11,177 nucleotides of DNA from DASSKF01 sp035690725 (GTDB lineage Bacteria > Actinomycetota > Actinomycetes > Actinomycetales > Dermatophilaceae), in contig DASSKF010000038.1 of the NCBI GenBank assembly GCA_035690725.1, positions 1 to 11,177 on the forward strand, written 5' to 3'. Every line of letters begins with the position of its first letter. Positions within the stretch are counted from its first letter, which is position 1. Made by a program: the position numbers and the translations under genes. The notes under the pieces were generated by a model, which worked only from the letters and a program-made list of their open reading frames with translations, did no database searches and was not told the DNA's origin. This document shows, piece by piece, positions 1 through 6,981 of this stretch.

Positions 1-426
1 CACGAAGGAGGCGGTGTTGATGATCGAGCCGCGTTGCTGGGCGATCATGTGGGGCAGTGCGGCCTTGCAGCACAGATAGACGCTGGTGAGGTTGACCTCC
101 TGCACCCGGCGCCACGCGTCGAGGTCGGTGTCGAGGATGGACTCGTCCTCGGGCGGGGAGATGCCGGCGTTGTTGAAGGCGATGTCCACCGAGCCGTAGG
201 TGTCCTTGGCGGTCCGGAACAGCTCCTCGACCTGCTCGGAGTCGGTGACGTCGGTGCGCACGAAGGTGCCGCCGAGGCTGTCGGCGACCTGCTTGCCCGC
301 CTGCTCGTCGACGTCGGCGATCACCACGTGGGCGCCCTCGGCGGCGAGCCGTCGGGCCGAGGCCAGACCGATTCCCGAGGCGCCTCCGGTGATGACCGCG
401 GTCCGGTCCTGCACGCGTCCGGCCAC
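1..426 (-). CDS. Short-chain dehydrogenase/reductase, C-terminus beyond the window
   Basis: Classical SDR oxidoreductase (NAD(P)-dependent alcohol/ketone interconversion, cytoplasmic). The 142 visible residues form the N-terminal Rossmann half. The cofactor motif TGGASGIG is at residues 13-20, an Asp after beta-strand 2 (about residue 38) suggests NAD(H) preference, and NNAG is at 85-88. The structural Asn is in VNLTSVYLC (N112), and INTAS near 136-140 carries the start of the catalytic-Ser strand. The YxxxK motif lies off the window. The GTG start is chosen because AGGAGGG (433-439) sits 6 bases upstream and homology begins at once. It is the last visible gene of the permease-regulator-ligase-ALDH operon, 89 bases after the ALDH stop. 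Substrate is unknown; it could oxidise or reduce a hydroxy intermediate of the same amine pathway. The family call is firm; the role is inferred from position. Confidence 0.9.
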   Translation of the reverse strand, partial: MAGRVQDRTAVITGGASGIGLASARRLAAEGAHVVIADVDEQAGKQVADSLGGTFVRTDVTDSEQVEELFRTAKDTYGSVDIAFNNAGISPPEDESILDTDLDAWRRVQEVNLTSVYLCCKAALPHMIAQQRGSIINTASFV

Positions 427-432
427 TGTTGT

Positions 433-439
433 CCCTCCT
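433..439 (-). promoter_or_regulatory. Ribosome binding site of the SDR gene
   Basis: AGGAGGG on the minus strand, 6 bases before the GTG at 426. It decides the GTG start, since no ATG is suitably placed. Confidence 0.7.
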
Positions 440-483
440 GCTTCGTTGTCGAAAGGGTCGCTGTCGATGGGTTCGTGCTGGTG

Positions 484-510
484 TCAGTCCTGCTCGCTGT
501 TCAGTCCTGC
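484..510. repeat. Short direct repeat in the ALDH-SDR gap
   Basis: The 10-mer TCAGTCCTGC occurs at 484-493 and again at 501-510, a 17-base period. A third partial copy, TCAGTC, is at 516-521 over the ALDH stop codon. It lies in the 89-base gap between ALDH and SDR. No stable hairpin or T-run is apparent, so it is not called a terminator. Its function is unknown and it may be simple slippage duplication. Confidence 0.5.
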
Positions 511-515
511 CGATG

Positions 516-1886
516 TCAGTCGGTGGCGATGAAGACGTTCTTCTCCTCGGTGAACGCGTTCGGCGCGTCCGGGCCGAGCTCGCGGCCCAGGCCGGACTGC
601 TTGTAGCCGCCGAACGGGGTCCAGTAGCGCACGGCCGCATGCGAGTTCACGCTGAGGTTGCCCGACTCGACGGCGCGCGCCACACGCAGGCCCCGGGACA
701 GGTCACGGGTGTAGATCGACCCGGACAGGCCGTAGTCGGAGTCGTTGGCCATCGCGACCGCCTCGGCCTCGTCGCCGAACGGCAGCACCGACACGACCGG
801 TCCGAAGACCTCCTCCTGCCAGATTCGGTCGCTCGTCGAGCCGGGCAGCACGACGGTCGGCGGCACCCAGTAGCCGGCCCCCTCGGGAGCGGACCCGGTG
901 AACGCCACCTCGACCCCGCGCAGGTAGCCGCGGACCCGGTCGCGCTGCCCGGCCGAGATCAGCGGTCCCATCTCAGCATCCCGGTCGGTCCCGGGGTCGG
1001 TGACGCGGACGGCGGCGACGGACTTCTCCAGCCGCTCCAGGAACTCCTCGTGGACGCTGTCCTGGACCAGGATCCGCGAGCGGGCGCAGCAGTCCTGGCC
1101 TGCGTTGTCGAAGACGGCGGCGGGCGCGCTCGCCGCGGCCCGGGCGAGGTCGGCGTCGGCGAAGACGATGTTGGCGCTCTTGCCACCGAGCTCCAGGGTG
1201 CAGCGCTTGACCTGCTCGGCGCAGCCGGCCATCACCTTCTTGCCCACCGCCGTGGAGCCGGTGAAGCTCACCTTGCGCACCAACGGGTGGGTGACGAAAC
1301 GCTCCCCGACCACGTCCCCCCGCCCCGGTATGACGGTCAGCACCCCCTCGGGCAGGCCCGCCTCGCGTGCCAGCTCGCCGATGCGCACCGCGGTCAGCGG
1401 CGTCAGCTCGGCCGGCTTGACCACCACGCAGTTGCCGGCCGCCAGGGCAGGGGCCATGCCCCAGCCCAGGATCGGCATCGGGAAGTTCCACGGCACGATG
1501 ATGCCCACCACGCCGAGCGGCTCGTGGAAGGTCAGGTCGACCCCGCCCGGGACCGGGATCTGCCGGCCGAACAGGCGTTCCGGGGCCGCGGAGTAGTAGT
1601 TCAGGACGTCGCGGACGTTGCCGGCCTCCCAGCGCGAGTTGCCCCAGGTGTGGCCGGCGCCGCGCACCTCGAGCTCGGCCAGCTCGTCGATGTGGTCGTC
1701 CACGACCGCGGCGAACCGCCGCAGCAGCGCGGCCCGCTCACCCGGGTCCACCGCCCACCAGGCGGGAAAGGCCTCGTGGGCCCGCTCGATGGCCGCGTCG
1801 GTCGCGGCGACGTCGGCGAGGGGGACCTCGGCGACGACCTCCTCGGTGGCCGGGTTGATCACGGCGTGCGTCTGCGGCACGGGCAC
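516..1886 (-). CDS. NAD(P)-dependent aldehyde dehydrogenase of the amine-catabolic operon
   Basis: ALDH superfamily enzyme, 456 residues, oxidising an aldehyde to its acid. By context the substrate is probably a gamma-glutamyl-aminoaldehyde (PuuC-like role) or a related aldehyde. Visible motifs: PWNFP (132-136, oxyanion Asn134), VVVKPAE (154-160, cofactor Lys157), FTGSTAVG (208-215), LELGGK (231-236, general base Glu232), GQDCCA (263-268, nucleophile Cys266) and EEVFGPV (358-364). All core catalytic residues are present and the length is slightly short of the usual 470-500. The GTG at 1886 is preferred because AGAGGA lies about 6-11 bases upstream. The preceding glutamine-synthetase-like gene stops at 1888, giving TGA-G-GTG and implying translational coupling. 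A GTG at 1907 would add 7 residues and overlap the ligase; a GTG at 1880 is also possible. Family certain, substrate inferred. Confidence 0.92.
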   Translation of the reverse strand: MPVPQTHAVINPATEEVVAEVPLADVAATDAAIERAHEAFPAWWAVDPGERAALLRRFAAVVDDHIDELAELEVRGAGHTWGNSRWEAGNVRDVLNYYSAAPERLFGRQIPVPGGVDLTFHEPLGVVGIIVPWNFPMPILGWGMAPALAAGNCVVVKPAELTPLTAVRIGELAREAGLPEGVLTVIPGRGDVVGERFVTHPLVRKVSFTGSTAVGKKVMAGCAEQVKRCTLELGGKSANIVFADADLARAAASAPAAVFDNAGQDCCARSRILVQDSVHEEFLERLEKSVAAVRVTDPGTDRDAEMGPLISAGQRDRVRGYLRGVEVAFTGSAPEGAGYWVPPTVVLPGSTSDRIWQEEVFGPVVSVLPFGDEAEAVAMANDSDYGLSGSIYTRDLSRGLRVARAVESGNLSVNSHAAVRYWTPFGGYKQSGLGRELGPDAPNAFTEEKNVFIATD

Positions 1887-1887
1887 C

Positions 1888-3261
1888 TCACATCCTCTCG
1901 AAGCCACGACGCAGCTCCCAGTCCGTCACGGCCGCGTCGAAGGCGGCCAGCTCGACGTCGGCCATGTTCGTGTAGTGGTCCACGACAGTGTCCCCGAACG
2001 CCTTGCGCGCCAGGTCGGAGGAGTGGAAGGCGTCCCGGGCCCGCTGCAGGGTCGTGGGCACGTGCGGCAGCCCGGAGGTGTAGGCGTTCCCGGTCAGCTC
2101 CTCACCCAGCTCGAGCTCGTGGTCGATGCCGTGGAAGCCGCCGGCCAGCATGGCCGCCAGCGCCAGGTACGGGTTGACGTCGCCGCCGGGCAACCGGTTC
2201 TCCAGCCGGGCCGACGGCCCGTGTCCCACCAGGCGCACCGCGCAGGTGCGGTTGTCCGTGCCCCAGCCGATCGTCGTCGGGGCGAAGGAGCCCTCAGCGA
2301 ACCGCTTGTAGGAGTTGACCGTCGGCGCGTACAGGAGGGTGAAGTCGGCCATCGTCGCCAGGATGCCGGCGATGAACTGGTCGTACAGCGGAGTGCGGGC
2401 GCCGCGGTCGTCGTCCCAGAAGACGCAGGTCCCGTCCGCTCCCCGCAGCGACAGGTGGATGTGGCAGGAGCTGCCCTCGCGCTCGTTGAACTTCGCCATG
2501 AAGGTGAGCGACTGCCCGTGCAGGGAGGCGATCTCCTTGGCCGCGTTCTTGTAGACCGCGTGGTTGTCGGCGGTCCGCAGCGCCTCGTCGTAGAGGAAGC
2601 CGATCTCCATCTGTCCGGGGTTGCACTCACCCTTGGCGGACTCGACGTCCAGCCCGGCGGCGTACATGCTGTTGCGGATGTCCCGCAGGAGCGGCTCGAC
2701 CCGGGAGGTGCCCAGGACCGAGTAGTCGACGTTGTACTGGTTCGCGGGCGTCAGCCCCCGGTAGCCGAGGTTCCACGCGTCCTCGAAGGTGTCGTTGAAG
2801 ACGATGAACTCCAGCTCGGTCCCGGCCAGCGCCACGAGCCCGTCCGCGGCCGCGCGCTCCAGCTGGTTCGCGAGGATCCGGCGGGGTGACTGCTCGACCC
2901 AGGTGTGGTCCATCCAGCCCAGGTCGCACTGGACCATCGCGGTGCCCGGCAGGTGCGGCACGACCCGGATCGTGTCGAAGTCGGGCCGGAACTCCATGTC
3001 CCCGTAGCCCTTCTCCCACGAGGTCATCTCGTAGCCGGCCACCGTGTTCATCTCGACGTCGGTGGCGAGCAGGTAGTTGCAGCCCTCGGTGCCGTGCCCC
3101 ACGACCTCGTCCAGGAAGTAGCGCGCGTGCAGCCGCTTGCCCTGCAGGCGGCCCTGCATGTCGGTGAACGCGGCGATGACCGTGTCGATCTCGCCGGCCT
3201 CGATGCGCGCTCGGAGCTGCTCGAGGGTGAGCATCCGGTCGTTCGCTCGGAGGGAGCCCAT
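1888..3261 (-). CDS. Glutamine synthetase family gamma-glutamyl-amine ligase (PuuA/GlnA3/GlnA4-like)
   Basis: ATP-dependent ligase of the glutamine synthetase fold, 457 residues. It probably joins glutamate to an amine (polyamine, ethanolamine or another monoamine) rather than to ammonia. The beta-grasp N-domain includes FTDMQGRLQGKR (32-43). Catalytic-barrel motifs are GTELEF (147-152; metal ligands Glu149/Glu151), GECNPGQMEI (211-220; Glu212, Glu219), HIHL (267-270; metal His and ATP-site region), NSYKRF (316-321), WGTDNRT (333-339) and RLENRLPGGDVNP (352-364). No adenylylation-loop Tyr motif of housekeeping GlnA is evident. The ATG at 3261 is chosen because AAGGAG (3267-3272) lies 5 bases upstream and homology begins there; the frame extends upstream only into the regulator gene. 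It sits 17 bases after the GntR stop and abuts the ALDH. Neighbouring permease, ALDH and regulator support amine catabolism over nitrogen assimilation. The exact amine cannot be read from sequence alone. Confidence 0.92.
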   Translation of the reverse strand: MGSLRANDRMLTLEQLRARIEAGEIDTVIAAFTDMQGRLQGKRLHARYFLDEVVGHGTEGCNYLLATDVEMNTVAGYEMTSWEKGYGDMEFRPDFDTIRVVPHLPGTAMVQCDLGWMDHTWVEQSPRRILANQLERAAADGLVALAGTELEFIVFNDTFEDAWNLGYRGLTPANQYNVDYSVLGTSRVEPLLRDIRNSMYAAGLDVESAKGECNPGQMEIGFLYDEALRTADNHAVYKNAAKEIASLHGQSLTFMAKFNEREGSSCHIHLSLRGADGTCVFWDDDRGARTPLYDQFIAGILATMADFTLLYAPTVNSYKRFAEGSFAPTTIGWGTDNRTCAVRLVGHGPSARLENRLPGGDVNPYLALAAMLAGGFHGIDHELELGEELTGNAYTSGLPHVPTTLQRARDAFHSSDLARKAFGDTVVDHYTNMADVELAAFDAAVTDWELRRGFERM

Positions 3262-3278
3262 CTCTTCTCCTTCGTCGG

Positions 3279-4031
3279 TCAGCCCAGCAGGCCGCGCAGG
3301 AGCGCTGCGGTGTCGTCGCAGTGCTCCTGCATGCTGCGACGCGCGCCCTCGGGGTCGCCGGCGAGCATGGCCTGCACGATGGCCTCGTGCTGGTGGGTGG
3401 AGTGGTCGATGTTCACCGACAGCACCGGGATCGCCGTGAGCAGCGTGTGCAGGTCCGCCTGCACACCGGTCACGGCGGCGATCATCCGGGGGGAGCCGGT
3501 CAGGGTCGCGATCGCGAGGTGCAGCCGGGAGTCGGCCTCCCGGTGCGCCCGGCGGCCCTCGGCACGCGCGACGTCGGTCAGCGCCGCGCGCAACAGGGCC
3601 CGCTGGTCCTCGTCGAGCCGTCGGGTGGCGGCGACCTCGCACGCGCCGGGCTCGACGACCCGCCGGAAGACGAGGGAGTCGAGCAGCTCCTCCCGGCGGT
3701 CGCCGAGGTCGGCCGGCTGCTCACGGACGATCTCGGGCTGGGCGAGGACGACCGTGCCGCCCCCGCGCCCGCGGACGGTCTCGAGCAGACCGGCCTGCCG
3801 CAGCGCGGCGATCGCCTCCCGCAGGGTGGCCCGGGAGACCTGCATCCGGGCGGCGAGCTCCCGCTCCGGGGGAAGGGTGCTGCCCTTGGGGTAGACCCCC
3901 AGCCGCACCGCGGTGGCGAGCTGCTCGACGCACGACTCGAAGGCGTGGTGCGCGCGGACCGGCCGCAGCGCCACCTCCTGCAGCGCGACGGCGTCCAAAA
4001 GCGGAGCCGACGCCTCGGTGGAGGGGGCCAC
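3279..4031 (-). CDS. FadR-subfamily (FCD) GntR transcriptional regulator
   Basis: DNA-binding regulator, 250 residues, likely controlling this operon in response to the amine or a pathway intermediate. The winged helix-turn-helix spans about residues 30-95, with the family signature GSTLPPERELA (50-60), the recognition region VSRATLREAIAALRQAGL (65-82) and wing GRGGGTVV (88-95). An all-helical FCD effector domain follows (about 112-245), with the putative metal set Asp167, His171, His215 and His237. The GTG start overlaps the permease TAG stop by one base (TAGTG), with AAGGTG about 8 bases upstream, so translation is coupled to the permease. Being the second gene of the operon implies that it regulates its own expression. 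Streptomyces loci with GlnA-like gamma-glutamyl ligases also carry GntR regulators next to them. Family certain, ligand unknown. Confidence 0.92.
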   Translation of the reverse strand: MAPSTEASAPLLDAVALQEVALRPVRAHHAFESCVEQLATAVRLGVYPKGSTLPPERELAARMQVSRATLREAIAALRQAGLLETVRGRGGGTVVLAQPEIVREQPADLGDRREELLDSLVFRRVVEPGACEVAATRRLDEDQRALLRAALTDVARAEGRRAHREADSRLHLAIATLTGSPRMIAAVTGVQADLHTLLTAIPVLSVNIDHSTHQHEAIVQAMLAGDPEGARRSMQEHCDDTAALLRGLLG

Positions 4032-5656
4032 TAATCGAGCACCTTGTCGGGCTCGTCGCCGGACCCCCGGCGCGTCGTGCCTCCGGTCGGCTGCTCCGCC
4101 TCGTGCACCTCCTCCTCGAGGACCTGCTCGGGGTCGGCCGCGTTGTGGTCCTCCGGGGACGCGCCCTTCATGAAGTGGGTGCGGCCACCGAGGAACCAGG
4201 AGATCGTCGCGAACAGGAACACCGCGATCACGGCCACCGGGGCGTAGTTGAAGGTGTCGACCGTCACCGGGCTCACCGGCGGGAGGACGAACATCACGCA
4301 GATGACGCACACCCACACCACGGCGATCCAGCCGATCACGGGACTCCAGCGACCGAGGTTCCACGGTCCCGGCTGGAAGTTCTCGGCCCGCCGCCGCAGG
4401 AACACCGGCGCGACGTAGGCGATGTACAGGCCGATCACCGCGATCGAGGTGACGGCCAGGTAGGCGGTCGCGTTGAACAGCGCGGGGCTGGCGAGCAGGA
4501 TCGAGAGCGCCACGCAGAACCAGATCGAGTTGGTCGGCGTGCCGGTCCGCGGGTTGACCTTGGCCCAGAAGCGGGAGCCGGGCAGCGCGTTGTCCCGGGA
4601 GAACGCGAACGTCATGCGGGAGTTCGCGGTGACTGACGCCATGCCGCAGAAGAACTGCGCGACGCAGACGATGAAGAGCAGGAACTTGGCGACGCCGGGG
4701 CTGCCCAGCGCGTCGAGGAAGATCTGCGCCGGCGGCAGGCCGGTGTCCGTGGCGGCCAGCTTGCTCAGGCCCGCGGCACTGCTGTCCTGGATCGACGCGG
4801 TGATCGCATAGAGCAGGATGAAGCCGCCGACGATCGACACGACGACGCTCATCACGATCCCGTTGGGGGCGCTGCGCGAGGCGTCCTTGGTCTCCTCGGC
4901 GACGTGGGCCGAGGCGTCGTAGCCCGTGTAGGTGTACTGCGCCATCAGCAGGCCCATGAAGAAGACGTAGGGCGCGAAGCTCCAGCCGGTGTCGTTGTGC
5001 CAGCCGGTGAGCGTCCAGCTCACGCTCTGGTGCTTCTCGGGCAGGATCCACAGGAACCCGACAATGACGAGCACGCCGACGACGTGCCACCAGGCGGAGA
5101 CCTTGGACAGCAGGCTGACCAGGTTGACGCCGAACGTGTTGAGCAGGGCGTGGCTGACGATGATCGCGACGAACAGGCCGAAGACGCGTCCGGGGGTGAC
5201 CTGCACGCCCCAGACGAGGTTCATGAACGCCGACCAGGTCGTGGCGCAGCCGAAGTCGATCGCTGCAGTCACCCCGATCTCGCCCATGAAGTTGAACCAG
5301 CCGACGTACCAGGCCCACACCTTCTTGTTCCGGCGGGCGAGCCGCCCGGCCCAGAAGTAGAGCCCGCCGGCCGTCGGGTAGCGGGAACAGACCTCGGCCA
5401 TCGCGAGGGCCACGCAGGCGACGAAGACGCCGACGACCAGCCACCCGAGGACGATCGTGGAGGGCCCGCCGGAGTTGAGGGCGATCCCGTAGGAGGTGAT
5501 GCACCCCGCGAGGATCGAGATGATGGAGAACGAGACGGCGAAGTTGGAGAACGCCGACATCCCGCGGTGCAGCTCCTGCTTGTAGCCCATCTCGGCCAGC
5601 AGGCGGGCGTCGTCATCGAGCTCGGTGGACGTGTGGGCGCGTTGATCCTTGCTCAT
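4031..5656 (-). CDS. APC-superfamily amino acid/amine permease (ACT family, GABA/choline permease-like)
   Basis: Integral membrane importer of 541 residues. The N-terminal signature EMGYKQELHRGMSAFSNFAVSF is at about 22-43, followed by SIISILAGCITSYGIALNSGGP, as in the bacterial and fungal ACT group (UGA4/HNM1-like). I count about 12 hydrophobic segments, near residues 38-58, 67-88, 118-138, 157-182, 190-206, 228-248, 266-288, 322-345, 376-395, 398-420, 438-460 and 471-490. The termini are charged and acidic; the C-terminal 45 residues are rich in Glu/Asp. The motif GYDASAHVAEETKDASRSAP (245-264) is the conserved cytoplasmic loop. The ATG at 5656 is chosen because AGGAGG (5661-5666) precedes it; the frame runs to a TTG at 5728 inside the promoter. 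First gene of the operon. The substrate is probably an amine or amino acid fed to the ligase; specificity cannot be assigned. Confidence 0.93.
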   Translation of the reverse strand: MSKDQRAHTSTELDDDARLLAEMGYKQELHRGMSAFSNFAVSFSIISILAGCITSYGIALNSGGPSTIVLGWLVVGVFVACVALAMAEVCSRYPTAGGLYFWAGRLARRNKKVWAWYVGWFNFMGEIGVTAAIDFGCATTWSAFMNLVWGVQVTPGRVFGLFVAIIVSHALLNTFGVNLVSLLSKVSAWWHVVGVLVIVGFLWILPEKHQSVSWTLTGWHNDTGWSFAPYVFFMGLLMAQYTYTGYDASAHVAEETKDASRSAPNGIVMSVVVSIVGGFILLYAITASIQDSSAAGLSKLAATDTGLPPAQIFLDALGSPGVAKFLLFIVCVAQFFCGMASVTANSRMTFAFSRDNALPGSRFWAKVNPRTGTPTNSIWFCVALSILLASPALFNATAYLAVTSIAVIGLYIAYVAPVFLRRRAENFQPGPWNLGRWSPVIGWIAVVWVCVICVMFVLPPVSPVTVDTFNYAPVAVIAVFLFATISWFLGGRTHFMKGASPEDHNAADPEQVLEEEVHEAEQPTGGTTRRGSGDEPDKVLD

Positions 5657-5660
5657 CGGG

Positions 5661-5666
5661 CCTCCT
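5661..5666 (-). promoter_or_regulatory. Ribosome binding site of the permease gene
   Basis: AGGAGG on the minus strand, 4 bases before the ATG at 5656. It supports that start over the upstream TTG at 5728. Confidence 0.65.
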
Positions 5667-5698
5667 GCGGCCGACGGGGACGACTCGGATGACGAAGG

Positions 5699-5728
5699 AG
5701 TATGGACCCGTCCGACATGCCTGGTCAA
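5699..5728 (-). promoter_or_regulatory. Sigma-A-type promoter of the amine-catabolic operon
   Basis: On the minus strand, TTGACC (5728-5723) is separated by 18 bases from CATACT (5704-5699). These match the -35/-10 consensus at 5/6 and 4/6 positions. An A-tract (GAAAAAGG, about 5744-5751) lies upstream of the -35 and could act as an UP element. A start site near 5692 would leave a leader of about 36 bases before the permease ATG. This is the only A+T-rich patch in the intergenic region. Predicted by eye, not mapped. Confidence 0.55.
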
Positions 5729-5736
5729 TGGTCCAG
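5721..5736. promoter_or_regulatory. Candidate GntR/FadR-type operator over the -35
   Basis: CTGGTCAATGGTCCAG has outer inverted arms CTGG/CCAG, and internally two near-identical heptamers, TGGTCAA and TGGTCCA. CTGGTC equals the half-site of the E. coli FadR operator. It overlaps the proposed -35 (5723-5728), where binding would repress. The regulator most likely to bind is the operon's own FCD protein. The match is short, so confidence is modest. Confidence 0.4.
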
Positions 5737-5794
5737 CCTTATACCTTTTTCGACGCCGACCGCTGCGGGGGCGCGCGAGGCCGATGCGGCTGGG

Positions 5795-6501
5795 TCAGCG
5801 AGCGCGCATGCGCAACCGGACCGTGAACCCGGTGTCGTCGACGTGCTGCACGACCTCGTCGCACAGCAGGTGCGCGATCCACAGCCCGAACCCGAGTCCG
5901 CTGCCGGGCCCCGGCTTCGGCACCAGGCCCAACTCGTCGTAGCCGGGGCCCGCGCCATGGTCGTGCACCGCGACGACGACCGCGTCCTGGCCGCTCCAGC
6001 CACGCACCGTCACCGGGTGCCGGCCGTGCACGGACGCGTTCGCCACCACCTCGCTGGTCGCGAGCACGAGGGAGTCGACCGACCCCGGCTGCAGCGAGCT
6101 GTCGCTCGCGAGGGCGGCGACCGCCCGGCCTGCCTCCTCGGGCGCCGGGTCGCTCAGCTCCCACCGGGGCAGGCCCTGCTGGAGCCGGTCGGGGACGGGC
6201 AGAGACCGGTCCGAGAGGAAGGCGTGCGGCTCGGCATACCGGTCGTTCGGGGAGGAGCCCTCGGAGGTGAGCAGGAACGGGTGGGTGCGCCGGACGTCGC
6301 CGAGCACCTCGGGCGCGACCTCGCGCGTGTCGTCGAGGCAGAGGGCGGTGAGCGGCTGGTCGGCGAAGATGTCGTTGAACGTGGACTCGTAGCGCGCCCT
6401 CGCCCAGGAAGCGCAGCGCGATCCCGAGGCGCTCGGAGCACGGCCCGGCGCCCGGTCCCGGCCAGGAGCCCCACACCGAAGTTCGCGTCCCCGGCGACCC
6501 C
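5795..6501 (-). pseudogene. Decayed MEDS/HATPase anti-sigma-like regulator (RsbA/RsbW type)
   Basis: The coherent C-terminal part (about 6391 down to the TGA at 5795) encodes the tail of a MEDS sensory domain (YESTFNDIFADQPLTALC, then a DVRRTHPFLL stretch). A serine-kinase-like HATPase_c domain follows: N-box ATSEVVANASVHG, G1 box HDHGAGPGY, and G2 box GPGSGLGFGLWIAHLL. Such proteins are soluble kinases/anti-sigma regulators of stress responses. No ATG, GTG or TTG exists in this frame between the thioesterase stop (6502) and the MEDS tail; the first in-frame GTG falls inside that domain. Family-like text appears in two other frames upstream: GDANFGVGLLAGTG in the thioesterase frame (about 6492-6450), and SERLGIALRFLGEGA (about 6440-6396). 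This suggests at least two frameshifts and loss of most of the MEDS domain. A sequencing error or an unusual start remains possible, but as written the gene cannot make a normal-length protein. Confidence 0.7.
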
Positions 6502-6888
6502 TCAGTCGAGGTTCTGCAGCCGGACCTGCCCGCGGGCGACCAGGTGGTCGTGTGCGTCCGTCGTCTCGACCAGCCACACCTGCTGGCTGCGCCCCCGGTG
6601 CAGCGGTCGGGCCACCGACGCCATGGCACCCGTGCGCACCGCCCGGTAGAAGTCGGTGTTGTTGTTCACCCCGACGACCCCGCGTCCCCGGTCGGCCAGC
6701 CACAGGGCGGCGCCGATGCTCGCGAGGGTCTCGACGACGCTGCAGTGCACCCCGCCGTGGACCAGGCCGTACGGCTGGTGCATCTCGGGTCGCGCCTCCC
6801 ACGAGGCCCGTACCCCGTCGCCGTCGGCGGAGTCGAGCGTGATGCCGAGGTGCTCCGCGAACGGGCCCAGGGAGTCGATCGTCGTCAC
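6502..6888 (-). CDS. PaaI-family hotdog-fold thioesterase
   Basis: 128-residue single hotdog domain, probable acyl-CoA thioesterase hydrolysing (aryl)acyl-CoA in the cytoplasm. The typical active-site segment HQPYGLVHGGVHCSVVETLAS (about 37-57) contains the HGG motif and the acidic Glu on the central helix. The following strand GVVGVNNNTDFYRAVRTG and the C-terminal ARGQVRLQNLD complete the fold. The GTG start has GAGGA about 9 bases upstream, and the length is usual for the family. It is divergent from the TPR gene (93 bases between starts), and the decayed MEDS/HATPase gene follows directly. No clear promoter was picked out. Substrate unknown; menaquinone-pathway and phenylacetate-pathway members look alike at this level. 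Confidence 0.88.
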   Translation of the reverse strand: MTTIDSLGPFAEHLGITLDSADGDGVRASWEARPEMHQPYGLVHGGVHCSVVETLASIGAALWLADRGRGVVGVNNNTDFYRAVRTGAMASVARPLHRGRSQQVWLVETTDAHDHLVARGQVRLQNLD

Positions 6889-6981
6889 GGACGGATCCTC
6901 GCACAGCGGTCGTCCTGCGCCGCGGAATGCTCTGCGGGATGCTGGTGTTCAGACGGTGAGTCCGACGAGAGCAGGTGCACC

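Noticed and set aside
429..2177. Long plus-strand open frame antisense to ALDH and the ligase
   Set aside because: The translation is rich in Arg, Gly, Asp and Val with no family motifs. It mirrors two clearly real minus-strand genes, a usual high-GC artefact.
3279..5504. Extended frame fusing the regulator to an upstream region
   Set aside because: The upstream part is an out-of-frame shadow of the permease. The GTG at 4031 with TAGTG coupling is the sensible start.
4904..5692. Plus-strand open frame antisense to the permease
   Set aside because: Composition is a complement of hydrophobic codons and shows no domain; the permease on the other strand is unambiguous.
5795..6904. Reading the MEDS/HATPase frame as one long protein starting upstream of the thioesterase
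   Set aside because: It would overlap the whole thioesterase gene in another frame, and the N-terminal 180 residues have no family resemblance. Decay is the simpler reading.
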